The notes: generated by a model from the sequence alone, not told the origin. 64,000 bases of DNA from Eurosta solidaginis (GCF_040869045.1 NW_027137030.1:124001-188000); one strand, 5' to 3'; shown: positions 11,744 to 23,730, counted from the first letter of the stretch. Numbers and translations are program-made.

Positions 11744-12494
11744 CCGTCTCAAGCTAATTAAATTAAAATAATATGTTAAAGATGAACAAACGTTTAAATC
11801 GGTAGCAAATTAACGTCGCATCTTATATATTATTTCTAACTGCTGCTTTTATGTGCAGGTCCCTTTGGTATCAAAATATATAAATAAAGTTTAGGTTGTA
11901 AAGATGGGGATGCGTGCTATTAGCAAGCTTTGGGCATTATTGGCCGTAGTGCTTTTGTTTAGCTTTATTTTATTAAAATAATTTGTTAAAAATAAACGAT
12001 TGTGAGCATACAAAGAAATATATTTGTAATTTGGAACTATTGTGAATATTTGATAAGAACTAACACTGCATTGCCGGCAGTTGCTAACATTCGCCAGGTG
12101 GCAGCGCAAGCGCATGTAAGTTTTTATTGAAAGATGATTGACTGATAGATTAGCTGATTTATGTTGCTATTTGATATGAGACTTTTATATACATACATTC
12201 ATAAAACATTCTTTGTTGCGCAAGATGCACACGGGTCCGGCTTGTTAACACTTAATAAAAGATCTTGATTATGTCACCCCACTTAGTTTCGAGCAGTGTT
12301 GTTGCTCAAAATGTAGTGCACCGGCCCAACTATGGTTTTGTGAGAGGAGCATACAATAAAACTAATTAGCAGTTTGAAAACAGATAGAAATTATTTGTAC
12401 TTTTCTCTATTTACTCATTAAAAATATAGTTATTGTATACATATCACATGATCGTTCTCAAATTAATGTATCAATTCAGTTGTGCAAATACCTA

Positions 12495-12640
12495 CAGTGA
12501 TGGAAAAAAGAATAGGGACAATTTACTCCCAAATGCTAAATGAATTATATCAGCAGAAATTGAACATCTTCCTTAGAATAGTGCACCCTATAAAAATAAC
12601 ATTTAAAGATTGTTGCAATAAATTACATTTTATGACTCAA
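12495..12640. mobile_element. Tc1/mariner-like terminal fragment
   Basis: TA followed by CAGTGATGGAAAAAAGAATA is typical of a Tc1-type inverted-repeat end. Copies of the same stretch occur at ~48950-49085 (inverted BEL copy) and, more diverged, at 41881-42130. The right border is uncertain and no transposase was found. Confidence 0.45.
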
Positions 12641-13289
12641 TAACCTATATTACTATTTTAATTTAATTTACATGCATGATCGCCTTGGTGTTGTTATTTT
12701 TTATTTTTTTGTTTTAGGTTACCACCTATGCAGGTCGTGATCAAAAAAATGTGATTGTGTCGATTTGATTTGGTACAGCGCTTTTTAAAAATTTTGCACG
12801 CTCTACTGTGGATACAAACATGTCTATCTATATATTTACTTTTGTAACTCTTCTGACAGGGATTTTTAAGGTCATAATTTTTGTTTTTCTTTTTAAATAA
12901 ATTAAGATTTGTAAAATTTGTACAGGTGAGTATAATTTTCTGCAGGGGTAAGTTTAATTTTCTTCACAAATATTAATCCTAATTTTTTTGCACTTACTTA
13001 AAACCAAAAAATGTGATTGAAAAATAAAAATAAGTCTCTCCCCGCTGGTGGACCCGACTCAAGTCTTCACATTTTCATTTTCGAAAGTAATAGAACGGAG
13101 GATTATTAATCTAAATGGTCATCAAACCTGATAGGTGACCAAACAGAATTACTCCTTAAGGTAAAAACTCAACAGCTCTAGCAGATTCCTATAAAACGTA
13201 TTCCTTTCCCCATTCCACAAGACGTCTACAGCTTCGACAGAGCAGAAATATGAAAAATGCTCTGAAAGTTATGAAAGTTGCATGTCGCA

Positions 13290-13640
13290 AATTATCGACG
13301 TCATGGAATTGTTGAGACCCCCACTAAATCACCTCAACCGCGCCCACGAAATATTTCACGGTAGTTAAGAAGACTGGCCAGCATTTAAATATATGTTTAC
13401 GGTGGTCCATGGTTATCATTTCCGATTAACTCAAGCCGAAAACCTTTTTCAGCTGCGATAAAAGACAAGAGGTTAGGCAGGCCAACATGTGATACAATAC
13501 CTCTTAACGGATGACACCTTCCAGTTATCATGGGACGCCCTCAGAGCTCGGTACGAAAACCGTTGAATATTGATGAATAATCAGCTGAATACCCTCTTTA
13601 CTCTTCAGCAAATATACTCTGAAAATGGTGAGCAGCTCGC
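13290..13640 (+). pseudogene. BEL/Pao gag remnant
   Basis: Broken frames recall the conserved BEL gag block: FHGS..DWP.F..MF, then the L..DTFQLSWDALRARYENR pattern (13490-13565) and NNQLNTLFTLQQIY (13570-13620). Several frameshifts and stops. Gag would form the retroelement particle. Confidence 0.65.
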
Positions 13641-13869
13641 GAGATCACCAATACTATTTAACACCATCAACTCACTCATTTTCGCCAAATTAATAAAGTC
13701 TCCAAAATCAGCTCAATCATTCAAAAATCGACCAAAAATTGTATCGCAAAATCGTAGTCAAGGAAGAAGACCAAGACTTCCAAGGATATCTCTTCAGAAA
13801 GCTCCTCAAAATCCGATAGAAGATGTTAAATAAAAAACCGTAACTTTTGATGTTAAATACGCGCCATAG

Positions 13870-14380
13870 CTCGCAATGCGCACATCTCACCAACTCGCTC
13901 AGGCCTACAAAGAAAAAAAAACACTCGCCACTAACATCATACTACGAGAAACTTATGTAGATGATGTCCTCTCTGGCGGGCACGATATACAGTCATCTCT
14001 CGATTCTAGGAACCAAACTATAGAAGCTCTAAAATTAGCAAAAAATAACCGCAAATCATTCAAAAAGACTCGAATCCAAAGAGTTTCAAATTCCATGACA
14101 CTACTACTAGGATGGAACGCATTAACTGACATGTTTTCCTACTCATACCACCCAATTCCCGTCTTTAAGTCAAGTACAAAACGGCAACTGCTCTCAGCCG
14201 TAGCGAAATTTTTTGACCCGGCAGAATGGATATCACTAATCTTAGCCAAAATCCTTCTCCAATAGCTCTGGTAAGAAGGAACCAACTGTGATGAAGAAGT
14301 CAAACCGGAATCCTTTTACAAGTGGAATACCTTCCGTGCTAGTCTCCCAGCTATTAGCTGTGTAAATATCCCTCGATGTG
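13870..14380 (+). pseudogene. BEL/Pao reverse transcriptase remnant
   Basis: Reads TYVDDVLSGGHDIQSSLD (the YVDD catalytic motif of Pao-type RT), then LGWNALTDMFSYSYHPIPVF and AKFFDPAEWISLILAKI, the known continuation of the family, to about 14370. Frameshifts at ~14040 and ~14265. Gag joins this part directly, so protease and the RT fingers are deleted. Confidence 0.75.
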
Positions 14381-14427
14381 TGCAATTTTTCATAATAAAT
14401 GCATTCAAATCCACGGTTCCTCTAATG

Positions 14428-15691
14428 CAGGGATCGCCAAAACCTTCTTATGGAAGCGTGACCACACCTACTTTGAAACAAAATTGATATTCATAAATAA
14501 AAAAATGGCGACGGAGCTAGTAAAAAGTACACTGTAAAAACTTTGAAAATTCATAAAATAAGATTTTTTAATATCTCGATTCTTGCGCCACGTGGCGGCG
14601 ATTTTTTTTCATAAAGCGGTTTCTATTCATGTATGTAATATGTGTTTCTAAAATGAGCCAAATTATCTTCTACTTCAAACTTGTAACTAATATGTATATT
14701 TCATATTCAATTTTTTAAGTTCAAGTGAGGCGAAATAAATTTTTGTCATTGCATGTCTATTCCTCATTTTGTTTTCTAAAAAAATAGAGACAACCAACCA
14801 GTGAGCAGAAATGGCGCTGGCACGTACACAAACTCAGTCGGACTTGGTATCTGTTAAAATTAACGTATCGCATTGTTTTATTGAATGCATTGAAAAATAC
14901 TTCTACATGCGTTTAATTAAATAAATCAAACAAAGTTTTATTGTTTTCGTACAGGAAAGCCAAAAATATACCCAAAAATATTACCTCAAAAGTTAATTTA
15001 CACGAAATTATAGCAGTTTAGTTCCTAATAAGCGAGCCTAATAAAACCACGCTGCGTTTGTTTTAGTGCACGCAAACAACCGGCGTTTTTTGCCCTAACC
15101 CAAATAAGCATGCGTTGCGACAATGTAAAGCATGTGTGCAAACGTCAAATCAGAGAATTTAAACACAATTTAATTTAATTAATCCTACTAAATACCTATA
15201 TTCCTACAAAGAAATCAAAGAGAAAATCTAGAGAATTTAACACTAGCTGAAACTGTTGACAGAGAATTTTCTGCTGTTAACTAGTTAACATTGAAATTGG
15301 ATTGTGTGTGGTGAAGTGCAAGACGTGTTCACATGCAAAAAAGTTGGAATCTAGCAAAAACGCCTTCTCATTGTGTTTAAATTCTCTGGTCAAATCTAAA
15401 TGTCACGCAGAATAAAAATTGGAAATCGAGTTAGTTTTTCACGCAGCAAATTCAATTTGGATTGCTCTCAAACAAGTTGTATGTGCATGAGACATTTTTG
15501 ACAGAAAATGACTTGCGTGCATTTATATTAGTTGGCTTGTAATGGACACAGCAGAATACATTCGGTTGTTGGCGAGATGATAGAATGTGTGCGCGCGGGG
15601 ATGTGTGGTGCGCGCGGGGATGTGTGGTGCGCTTGCCTAAACGTTTTACAAAAACAATTGCGTTAAAGCGCTTACGGGGTGGCGACCACTG
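14428..15691. mobile_element. Non-autonomous hAT element in BEL pol
   Basis: Ends CAGGGATCGCC... and ...GGCGACCACTG are imperfect inverted repeats of the hAT type, flanked by a perfect 8-bp duplication CTCTAATG at 14420-14427 and 15692-15699. No transposase frame. It splits the BEL RT from RNase H. The inverted BEL copy carries the same element at the same site (43922-44849 and 46411-46483). A MITE sits inside this copy only. Confidence 0.85.
15151..15388. mobile_element. MITE with CAGAGAATT termini nested in the hAT element
   Basis: 238-bp element beginning CAGAGAATTTAAACACAA and ending TTGTGTTTAAATTCTCTG. Flanks GTCAAAT at 15144-15150 and 15389-15395 form the target-site duplication. The inverted counterpart at 44217-44223 has a single GTCAAAT (reverse-complemented) and no MITE, i.e. 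the empty site. Related MITEs occur at 26658, 29542, 50643, 54262, 54511 and 58130. Confidence 0.9.
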
Positions 15692-15764
15692 CTCTAATGC
15701 CATGCATTTGCTTATGTGTTTATATAAGAGTGCAGCACGATGAGAACTCTGCCGCATCCCACCA

Positions 15765-16115
15765 CTTTATGGCAAAAACCAAAGTCGGATCCCTGCAAAC
15801 AGTTAACTTGCCACGACTAGAACTCTGCGGAGCCATGTTATTGTCGAAATAAATAACTCAAACTCAATTTCAATTGAAGTTGCCAACACCCGAACTGACA
15901 CTCTGGTCAGATTCCTCCATTGTGTTGGCTAGAATAACCCCGACATACATGAAAAACTTATGTGGTATACAGGATTACCGAAATTTTGCAGAACGTCAGC
16001 AACACAAATTGGCGCAACATACCTAGTGATGACAACCCCACCGATTTAGGAACTCGAGGATGCAAACAACAAGATTTGGTTGACTGCTCATTATAGTGGA
16101 ATGGATTCCAATAGC
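15765..16115 (+). pseudogene. BEL/Pao RNase H-region remnant
   Basis: Frame fragments match the Pao pattern: LAKTKV...LPRLELCGAMLL near 15770-15850, LWSDSSIVLA near 15900-15930 and DNPTDLGTRGC near 16030-16070. Multiple frameshifts. The inverted copy is at ~43450-43860. Confidence 0.7.
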
Positions 16116-16319
16116 TCTCTAAGCCGAACACATTCTGCCCAAAATGCTCCAATCCATCTCCTCCGGAAAAAAATACATTAAAGCCTTTTCATCTGTCACT
16201 CTCAAAACCACCCGATTCCCAATTCCATAGCCCTCATAGTCAGCATGATTCAGAAGGAATACTACATCTGCAGACTGAAGCAAAAAGTAAAAAAATGCAT
16301 ATTCAACTGCAAGACGTGC

Positions 16320-16940
16320 ACGATATATAAGCAACGAATGCGTTGACTTCGCTGGCCCATTTGTGGTGGAGACGTTCCCCTTGCGACGAGCATCCTACTC
16401 AAAAGCATACGTTTGTGTATTTGTATGCTTCTCTGCTAAAACGGTTCATCTCGAATCTTGCACAAGTTACACAACTGAGGTCTTCAGAGCAGCCATTTCT
16501 CGCTTCGTTGGACGAAGTAATGTATGATAATGGAAATACATTCGGTGGTGCTCAACGAGCTATTCAAAAAGTGCTCGGAATATTCATCAAATAAGAAGCT
16601 ATAGATATCGCAGTTTATACATCTTATGCCTCACACATAGGCGGCCTATAGGAATCCACGGTAAAAATCTTCAAGACACACTTCACCAAAGCAGCAGGAA
16701 GTCAAAGGTTTACGTTCGAAGAATTTGCAACGCTCCTCTTTTAGAATAGAACAGGTGCTTAATTCTCGCCCACTCTCTCCTTTGTCACAGGACCCAAGTG
16801 ATTTATTAGCCCTCTCTCCAATACACTTCCTTCCGGAGCCCCCTTTAGCACCCTTGCCAGAACCGAATGCCGAAAACTTATCTCCGACTACAAAATGGCA
16901 AAAGTTGAAGGTTCTGTATCACCAATCTAGCTCGCGATGA
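16320..16940 (+). pseudogene. BEL/Pao integrase remnant
   Basis: Different frames give VDFAGPF (first catalytic Asp region, ~16340), KAYVCVFVC, TVHLESC, FRAAISRF, DNGNTFGGAQRAI (second Asp, ~16525-16570) and the C-terminal EQVLNSRPLSPLS...LLALSPIHFL (16740-16840). Frameshifts near 16420 and 16510. Enough remains for family assignment but not for function. Confidence 0.75.
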
Positions 16941-17265
16941 AAGAATTACACAAGATATATAAATGGAAACATCCCCAACAGGACGTTCGCGAAAGATATA
17001 TATTTAAAGACGATCTACACAAACCAAATGACTGACGTTTATTTATTTGCATTTTATAAAGATTCTTACTTGTACCCTGTACCAATTAAAGTAACTTATC
17101 GTTTCTTTAACTTTGCATATTCAAGAAAATACAACAAAACATATCCTTTTTTAAGATAACGGAGTGTGATGGACTACTTTAAGTTAGTTGTTCGCTATCC
17201 GCCACACTATATACGGCTCTCAGATAAATCTTTAAAATAAATAAAAGCGACATTCTTAATACATA

Positions 17266-18500
17266 CTAGCTTATTCCCGTGGGTTCCACCCCACGTTTCT
17301 ATAAAAATATGCAAAGTAAACCACACAAATTTTAAAGTTATTTTAAGGATGTATATTTGCGAATTTTGGTACTGCTGAAACCATAGGATATACAATACTT
17401 TTTGTAATAAATTTGGAGTATAAATAAAAAAATTTTGTGATGAGCCAACTCTGGAGTTGGCTACCTATAATTGGCCGTGGGTGAAACATGAGTTGGTAAG
17501 ATTGACTCCTACTACAGCTAATGACTGTCCTTGAGCTTTATTGATAGACATTGCGAAAGCCAACCTAATAGGAAATTTGGGGCGTTTGAAATTTAAAGGC
17601 ATATCTGTCGGTACTAATTGAAGCCTTGGTATGAAAACTTTGTAGTTTTCGAAATTTCCCGATCATATCTTTGCTTCAACGACATTGGAAGTTTTTTTAT
17701 GATAAGCCTTGTCGGATTACATAAGCGCGGAGGATCCAAATTACGAAGCATAATATTATGGACCCTTTTTTAAGGCAATCGATGAGGAGGAATTCCTGGT
17801 GGCTCCAAGGAGTTAAGAAACTCAAGCGGACAATGCACAGCTTGCGATTCTTTCACGACTGTGTCAATGGATTGATAAGTAGTATCGTTTGTTTGAATTT
17901 TATATAGATATAGAACATGTAGACAGACTGAAACTAACAAAAAATTATAACGGCGGCAGATTACTAAACGTACAAACGGAATAACAGCCAAACTCAGCCA
18001 TAGTTTTCAAAAATCCCATTTGTAGGGAAGTTGCCACGCCTGCTTTTGCCGAATTCCACATTTTACTGGAGGTGTTAGGATTTAACCTCATTAGTTCCTT
18101 ACTAATTTTTTTTATCCTACCATTACTACATCCAGAGATATAAGGTATGATATATTCAATTTGTATGGTAGGTCCCACGCCCCCTTCTCCCTCACCCCAC
18201 ATTTTCTTGCTGGTGTTAGGGATTCATCTCATATAACTCATTACTGAATTTCAATGTTCTAGCATGAATACCTTCAGAGGTATGCAGTATCAAAGATTCC
18301 ATTTGTATGGCAGGTGCCACGCCCCTTTTATATATCGAAATTATTTTTAGCCTATCACCATCCCTGGAAGGTTTCAAGTGGGTTGTGCAAATTTGGTTGT
18401 GATGTGGTCGATCCGTTTAGGACGCAACCCGATCTATACCTACATATATACATGCATACATAGATACATACATAATTTGAATTTTATATATATAGATAGA
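17266..18500 (-). mobile_element. Helitron 1, helicase-side end
   Basis: On the minus strand the element ends ...GTGGGGTGGAACCCACGGG-AATAAG-CTAG (17269-17266) followed by T. This is the Helitron 3' signature: a GC hairpin, a short spacer, CTRR and insertion before T. It interrupts the BEL 3' region at TTAATACATA. Inside are remnants of the Helitron helicase. The other end was not located; the segment is bounded by the terminus of a second Helitron at 18501. Confidence 0.75.
17430..17991 (-). pseudogene. Helitron Rep/helicase C-terminal remnant
   Basis: Minus-strand reading gives TTYQSIDTV...[18 protein letters not shown] (17900-17775), then MLRNLDPPRLCN.TRLIIKKL (~17755-17690) and, frameshifted, PNFLLGWLSQCLSIKLKDSH and the NLTNSCFTHGQL region down to ~17450. 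These are the last helicase motifs of Helitron Pif1-like proteins, which unwind DNA for rolling-circle transposition. Stops and frameshifts are present and the N-terminal Rep domain is absent. Confidence 0.8.
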
Positions 18501-18939
18501 CTAGCAGACCCGTCAGACGTTGTTCTGCCCTAAAATTGGTCTACCTGCATATATTTTAATAAGCTTTTTCTCTCTAACTCTGCCCTCCCCTCTTCACTTC
18601 TTCTTAAGCATTTTATTCACTCCTTCCTCCGTCTTTTTCGCTTCATCTATATCCATTTTCGTCTCACTCTATCTCTTTCTCAGTCTCCTTATCCTTCCAT
18701 CTTTTCTCTTCTCTCAAGTTTTTCCCATTCTTCTTCATCCCTTATTGCCAGTCCCAGAGGGTGGTATGTATTTTGTTCCAGTCCCATTCCGAGTTCCATT
18801 CCCACTACGGGTCTCAGTCCCAATCCTAGTCCTAATCGCATTCCCAGCCCGTATCTGGTCTACTTCCCCGAAAAAAGGATTGTAACTTCTAATATAGGCA
18901 AAATTATATACCAAATTTCAGACAAATCGAATACGACGT

Positions 18940-20776
18940 TGTGAGAACCAAATATAACACCATTAATTTAGCCCACACAAAACGACCCCACATCATATTC
19001 GATACAGCACTAACACAACAGCCAGTCACAAAAGGCTATAGCAACAGACCAACCAACAAGTTCAATACAGCATACATGATATTCGATACAACACTAAAAC
19101 AACAGCCAGTCACAAAAGGCTATAGCAACAGACCAACCAACAAGTTCAATACAGCATTGACACAACAGCCAGTCACAAAAGGCTATAGCAGCAGACCAAC
19201 CAACAAGTCTCAGCAACACAACGGGCAAGCACAACACTTTAATGCCAACACAACAAACTGACAAATCTCAGCAACGCAACGAGCGTTCACAACATCGAAC
19301 AGCAACCATGGCAACGCAACTATTTGAGCCAGCAATACCAAACAAAGCAATGAAAGGAGCAACACAGCAGGACAGAAGTTAGTTAGCGCGGAGCTGTGGC
19401 CGTGACCAGAGCTACTTGTGGAGCGTCCCTTGAAGTTGTCGGTTCTACCATGCGGACAGGTCGTTTCACAGGAGTAAGTCGTGGCCTCAAGTGGTGAATG
19501 TGTCGGTTATACCACCAAACACCGCTTGAGACTTCGCCAGCAACGGCACTACCACAGTAACGCGCACCCGCGAACAGGCAGCGTCCGCCCGCCTGCGCCG
19601 ACAGTGACAGCGCCACAAACAGTTCTACGCAAGCATATACGTTGGCCGCACCAACACTACGCAAATATACAATGCTAGCCGCAACAGCACCATAGCTAAT
19701 ACACTACGTTGGCTTCAGTACTGCGCCGATCTACTGCGCTGACCACGACAGCGCCCCGATAATATACCGCGTTGACACAGCAAAGTTACGCAAACCTACT
19801 ACGTCAACTGTACCAGAGTTACCCTCGTGCCGAAGCACGGAGCTGTGGTCGTGACCAGAGCTACTTGTGGAGCGTCCCTTGAAGTTGTCGGTTCTACCAT
19901 GCGGACAGGTCGCTTCACAGGAGTGAGTCGTGGCCTCAAGTGGTGAATGTGTCGGTTATACCACCAAACACCGCTTGAGACTTCGCCAACAACGGCACTA
20001 TCACGGTAACGCACACCCGCGAACAGGCAGCGTCCGCCCGCCTGTGCCGACAGTGACAGCGCCACAAACAGTGCTACGCAAGCATATACGTTGGCCGCAG
20101 CAACACTACGCAAACATACAATGCTAGCCGCAACAGCACCATAGCTAATATATACGCTGGCCGCAAAAGCACCATAGCTAATACACTACGTTGGCTTCAG
20201 TACTGCGCCGATCTACTGCGCTGACCACGACAGCGCCCCGATAATATATAGCGTTGACACAGCAAAGTTACGCAAACCTACTACGTCAACTGTACCATAG
20301 TTACCCTCGTGCCGAAGCACGGAGCTGTGGTCGTGACCAGAGCTTCTTGTGGAGCGTCCCTTGAAGTTGTCGGTTCTACCATGCGGGCAACGACCAACCG
20401 GGCGTCCTAACGGGACGTTCCTAACGGAACACGCACGCCGACGCAGGGCGTCACAAAACACATTTACACACACACAAGCAACGACCATCGAGGCGGCATA
20501 ACGGGACACGAATACCTTTGGCCCACCACGCAGTATAGAGCAAGCATACAGTGAAACAAAAACAACAAATATTTCTTCTTTTGATTACGTAGAATTTTTC
20601 ATTTTAATTATAGTGTACATACATATATAGAATTGGAGAAATAAAGTGAATTTATATGAAAGCGATTTGCACGGTGTCCCATATCTACAAATCTATTGTA
20701 AACGAACCTTGGACACGGCGAGTATACCCCTAGCACTTATTTAGGAAGCGCCGAGACAGAAAAAAGCTTCGTTACA
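18940..20776 (+). repeat. 5' LTR (1837 bp)
   Basis: Begins TGTGAGAACCAAATATAAC and ends AAGCTTCGTTACA, matching the 3' LTR at both ends. Contains a ~65-bp repeat in three copies (CAACAGCCAGTCACAAAAGG..., ~19010-19210) and a ~450-bp tandem duplication (units starting ~19385 and ~19833, a third partial at ~20313). Open frames here are repeat-derived and not considered genes. Confidence 0.9.
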
Positions 20777-20778
20777 AT

Positions 20779-20797
20779 TGGCGCCCGAGCACGGACC
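20779..20797 (+). other. Primer binding site, tRNA-Lys type
   Basis: TGGCGCCCGAGCACGGACC starts 3 bp after the LTR end. TGGCGCCC is the usual complement of the tRNA-Lys 3' end, which would prime minus-strand DNA synthesis. Confidence 0.85.
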
Positions 20798-20853
20798 TTG
20801 CAAATCGTTACCACGTCAGAAGGAACATTCCTGACGAGAAACCTAACCACAAA

Positions 20854-21893
20854 ATGGTCGACCAGATCGATACCACGTGGTTAGACACAATTTCAAAGGA
20901 TCAGCTGATATCCATCACACAGGAATTGGGTATTGAGCAGACAGGTACCACGCGAGAAATCCGAAAGCGCATAGCAGCACTGGCCTCAAAGGCAAATACG
21001 GACTCGGAAATCCACGAAAAATTGTTATCCCTACAAGCCACCTACAAGGAAAATACGCACATGAGCGACGTAAATGAGGTTAAGACACCGACTCCGTCGA
21101 ACGGAGGAGGGACACCGAAGGTTGCCGTTACAACAGTAGAACAAACTCAATTCGCGTTTCCTCCGAGGAATACAGTACCCACACAACAGTACTTACCATC
21201 AGGAATAGCGGTACCACCCAAAGGTACATCTCAGGCACCTCCCAGGAGTACAGTACCCACACAACAGCACGTACCATCAGAAATTACGGCATCATCAACC
21301 GGCACATCTCAACCCACGCAACCGTACTTACCAGCGGGAATGACAGCACCAGCCATGAACTATACATGCCAGGTAACTCAAGCACCGACCGTGGTGTTAC
21401 GCCCATCATCGACCAGGTAAGAAAGTTGTCCGTAAAGTATGAAGGTGGACGGGACCCGTTAGCGTTCATCGAACGGTTAGAGGAGTTAGCCGAAGTATAC
21501 GCGCTAAACGTGGACCTCCTGCCAAAAACCATGCCCGAGCTACTAGGGGGCGCCGCGCTACAATGGTACCGCAATAACAATGCGCACTGGGGAGAGTGGA
21601 CAAGCTTCAAAAAGGATTTTTTACGTTTCTTCCTACCAGTCAGGTGCTTCGATCGGCTCGACGACGACATACGCCAACGAAGGCAGCACAACAAGGAGAG
21701 GTATAAGGACTACGTACTAGGAATCCAGAGCTTGATGAGACACGCAGGGTACCCCTGCGAACAGCGGCTGGAACGAATCTTCCGTAACAGTCACCCCGAT
21801 TACCAACTTTACATCCGTCGGAGGGACTTCACTAATCTCGCAGAGCTCCTGACACTTGCCGAAGAATACGAGAACATACGCGAGGACTATTGA
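20854..21893 (+). pseudogene. gag, frameshifted
   Basis: ATG 20854 opens an N-terminal region with a SAP-like helical stretch (WLDTISKDQLISITQELG) and a Pro/Thr-rich linker with tandem motifs (TVPTQQ..PS). At ~21370-21390 the reading must change frame to continue into the gag core (VKYEGGRDPLAFIERLEEL...ALQWYRNN...W..FKKDFLRFFLP), which ends with TGA at 21891-21893. Gag would assemble the intracellular particle. One frameshift plus the stop before the zinc knuckle make this copy defective. Confidence 0.85.
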
Positions 21894-21953
21894 AGATCAT
21901 CAGGCGGACATCACCGCGAAGTTACGCGACACATCGTCAGTGACACAACCCGG

Positions 21954-22157
21954 GTGTCACCATCAAAACCTGCAACACAACCACCACCACCACCACCACC
22001 GAACCTAACGAACCGCACGCCTCCAGGCAATCAGAGATACGACCCCAACGGCGTATGCAGGAGATGCGGCGAACGAGGACATGACATCAATAGGTGCCGA
22101 AACCCACAGAAAATTTTTTGCTGGGAATGTGGCCGCAACGATATACGAACCATCTAA
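21954..22157 (+). pseudogene. gag nucleocapsid part, CCHC zinc knuckle
   Basis: Same frame as the gag core, separated from it by the TGA at 21891. After a run of eight to nine prolines comes CRRCGERGHDINRC, a perfect CX2CX4HX4C knuckle, then a partial second one (CWECGRND). It binds element RNA. The pol frame overlaps in the -1 register from 22094, as expected for gag-pol frameshifting. Confidence 0.8.
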
Positions 22158-23730
22158 TGCTGCCGCCGACGTCAGGGAAACGACAGAGGGCTCCACGAAG
22201 AAGAAGGCGCCGTGAGCCCAAGGGACTTAGCGCCGACACGCCAGTAACGATACCCAAGGGGCCTAGCGCCGAAACGGCAGTAACGATACCCAAGGGACCT
22301 AGCGCCGAAACGGCAGTAACGATACCCAAGGAACCCAGCGCTGAAACGGCAGTAACAATGTACCAAGAGCGTGGTCGCCTCTACGCCGTAGCCAAGCTCG
22401 GCGCGGAATCAGCCGAGGCGGTCATCGACACAGGGGCATCAAGAAGTTTCATCTCGAGCAGCTTAGCAGAACGTGTGGTGAACTCGGGAAGCGGAGAAAT
22501 GGCGAGAGTGGCCATCAAAATAACGATGGCAAACGGGACTAGCACTACCATCTTCGACGCCATAAGGACTGAGGTACGCCTCGGAGAAGCGTCACTCCAC
22601 ACAGTTTTACACGTCATGCCCGGAGCGACCGATGACATCATACTGGGCCTAGATACGCTAGGAAGCATGGGAGCCACCATATCATGTGGAGAAGGCCAGC
22701 TCGTGCTAACCAGACCCCTTGCCCAGCACACACCGCATCCTGGAGCCGCGCCAGAAACTATTCAGAGAACAACACCAGCAAGAACGAATATCGCCAGCTA
22801 CGACAGCCCTGGGACTATTCCAAGTTCAATATCATCAAGAAAGGATACCGCCAGGTACGACAGCCCTGGGACTATTCAAAGTACACCATCAGCCAGAACG
22901 GATATCGCCAGGTACGACAGCCCTGGGACTATTCAAAATTCAACATCATCAAGAACGGATATCGCCAGGTACGACACCCCGGGGACTAATCAGAGTATAA
23001 TACGAGCGATAAAGGGTAACGCCAGGTACGACACCACTGGAGCCCCATCTGGAACCATTCAGAGTGTAACAGCACCGAGCAGTAGTAACTTCAAGCTCGA
23101 CGGCATTATGCAAAACAACGACGACGACATACAAGAAGAAGCGGAACGAGTGCGCGGTTTTCTGGCAAAGGAACTCCGAAAATTCGAGAGCATGAGTGGA
23201 GTGACGACAATAGCCGAGCACAAGATTGTCCTGACGGACGAACGCCCCATCAAGGAACGTTACTTCCCACGCAACCCAGCCATGCAGACAATCATCAACA
23301 GCGAAGTTGACGAATTGCTCCAGAAAGGATGCATCGAGCCATCCTGTAGCCCACACAGCGCACCGATCGTACTGGCCAAGAAGAAAAACGGGAAGTGGAG
23401 GTTATGCGTGGACTATCAAGAGGCACTCAGAATAGTGAGGCAGAACATGGAACGAGCAGCGGCAGACCAAGCACGGCATTACAATCTACGGCGGAGAAAA
23501 TGGACCCCCGTAGTCGGCGAACTAGTGCTCGCAAAGGAACACCATCTCTCCAAGGCCGGGGAAAATTTCGCGGCAAAGTTGGCCCCCAAATATGACGGAC
23601 CCTACCAAATCCTAGGATATGTATCCCCAGTTATACTCAAAATACGAAAACACAACGGAGGAAAGGAAAAAACTGTCAACATCGCGGAACTAAAAGCATA
23701 TCATACAGCAGAGATCATCGCGTCACCCAC
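22094..23730 (+). pseudogene. pol remnant: protease, RT start, integrase tail
   Basis: Single open frame. It contains a 12-residue tandem repeat (GPSAETAVTIPK type, four copies, ~22216-22350); an aspartic protease (VIDTGASRSF ~22420-22450, later DIILGLDTLG ~22635-22665); a linker of ~20-residue tandem repeats (RYDSPGTIQS..., ~22790-23040); and the RT N-terminus up to KWRLCVDYQ (~23420). It then jumps to the integrase C-terminal GPY-type module (APKYDGPYQILGY...VILKIRK, ~23580-23650). The RT YxDD core, RNase H and the integrase DDE core are missing. The junction reads CAAGAGGCA, shared with the intact copy at 62370-62700, so the deletion used microhomology. Confidence 0.85.

Larger units (their letters stand above)
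11340..17262 (+). mobile_element. Degraded BEL/Pao LTR retrotransposon segment (left copy)
   Basis: Holds gag, RT, RNase H and integrase remnants in plus orientation, with protease and much of the RT missing. The whole segment is present in inverted orientation at 42240-49905, including the same internal deletion and the same hAT insertion. The two are therefore copies of one decayed element rather than two insertions. LTR borders could not be fixed; the limits given are where similarity to the other copy stops. A SINE-like insertion (11407-11743) and a MITE (15151-15388) are unique to this copy. Confidence 0.75.

Noticed and set aside
18520..18885. 121-residue hydrophobic frame, membrane-protein-like
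   Set aside because: Made by a C/T-rich low-complexity stretch in Helitron 2; no family resemblance.
18941..19261. 106-residue open frame, repeated at 24453 and in reverse at 61313
   Set aside because: It lies at the start of each LTR and consists of an untranslated-looking short tandem repeat; its conservation follows from the LTRs being copies.
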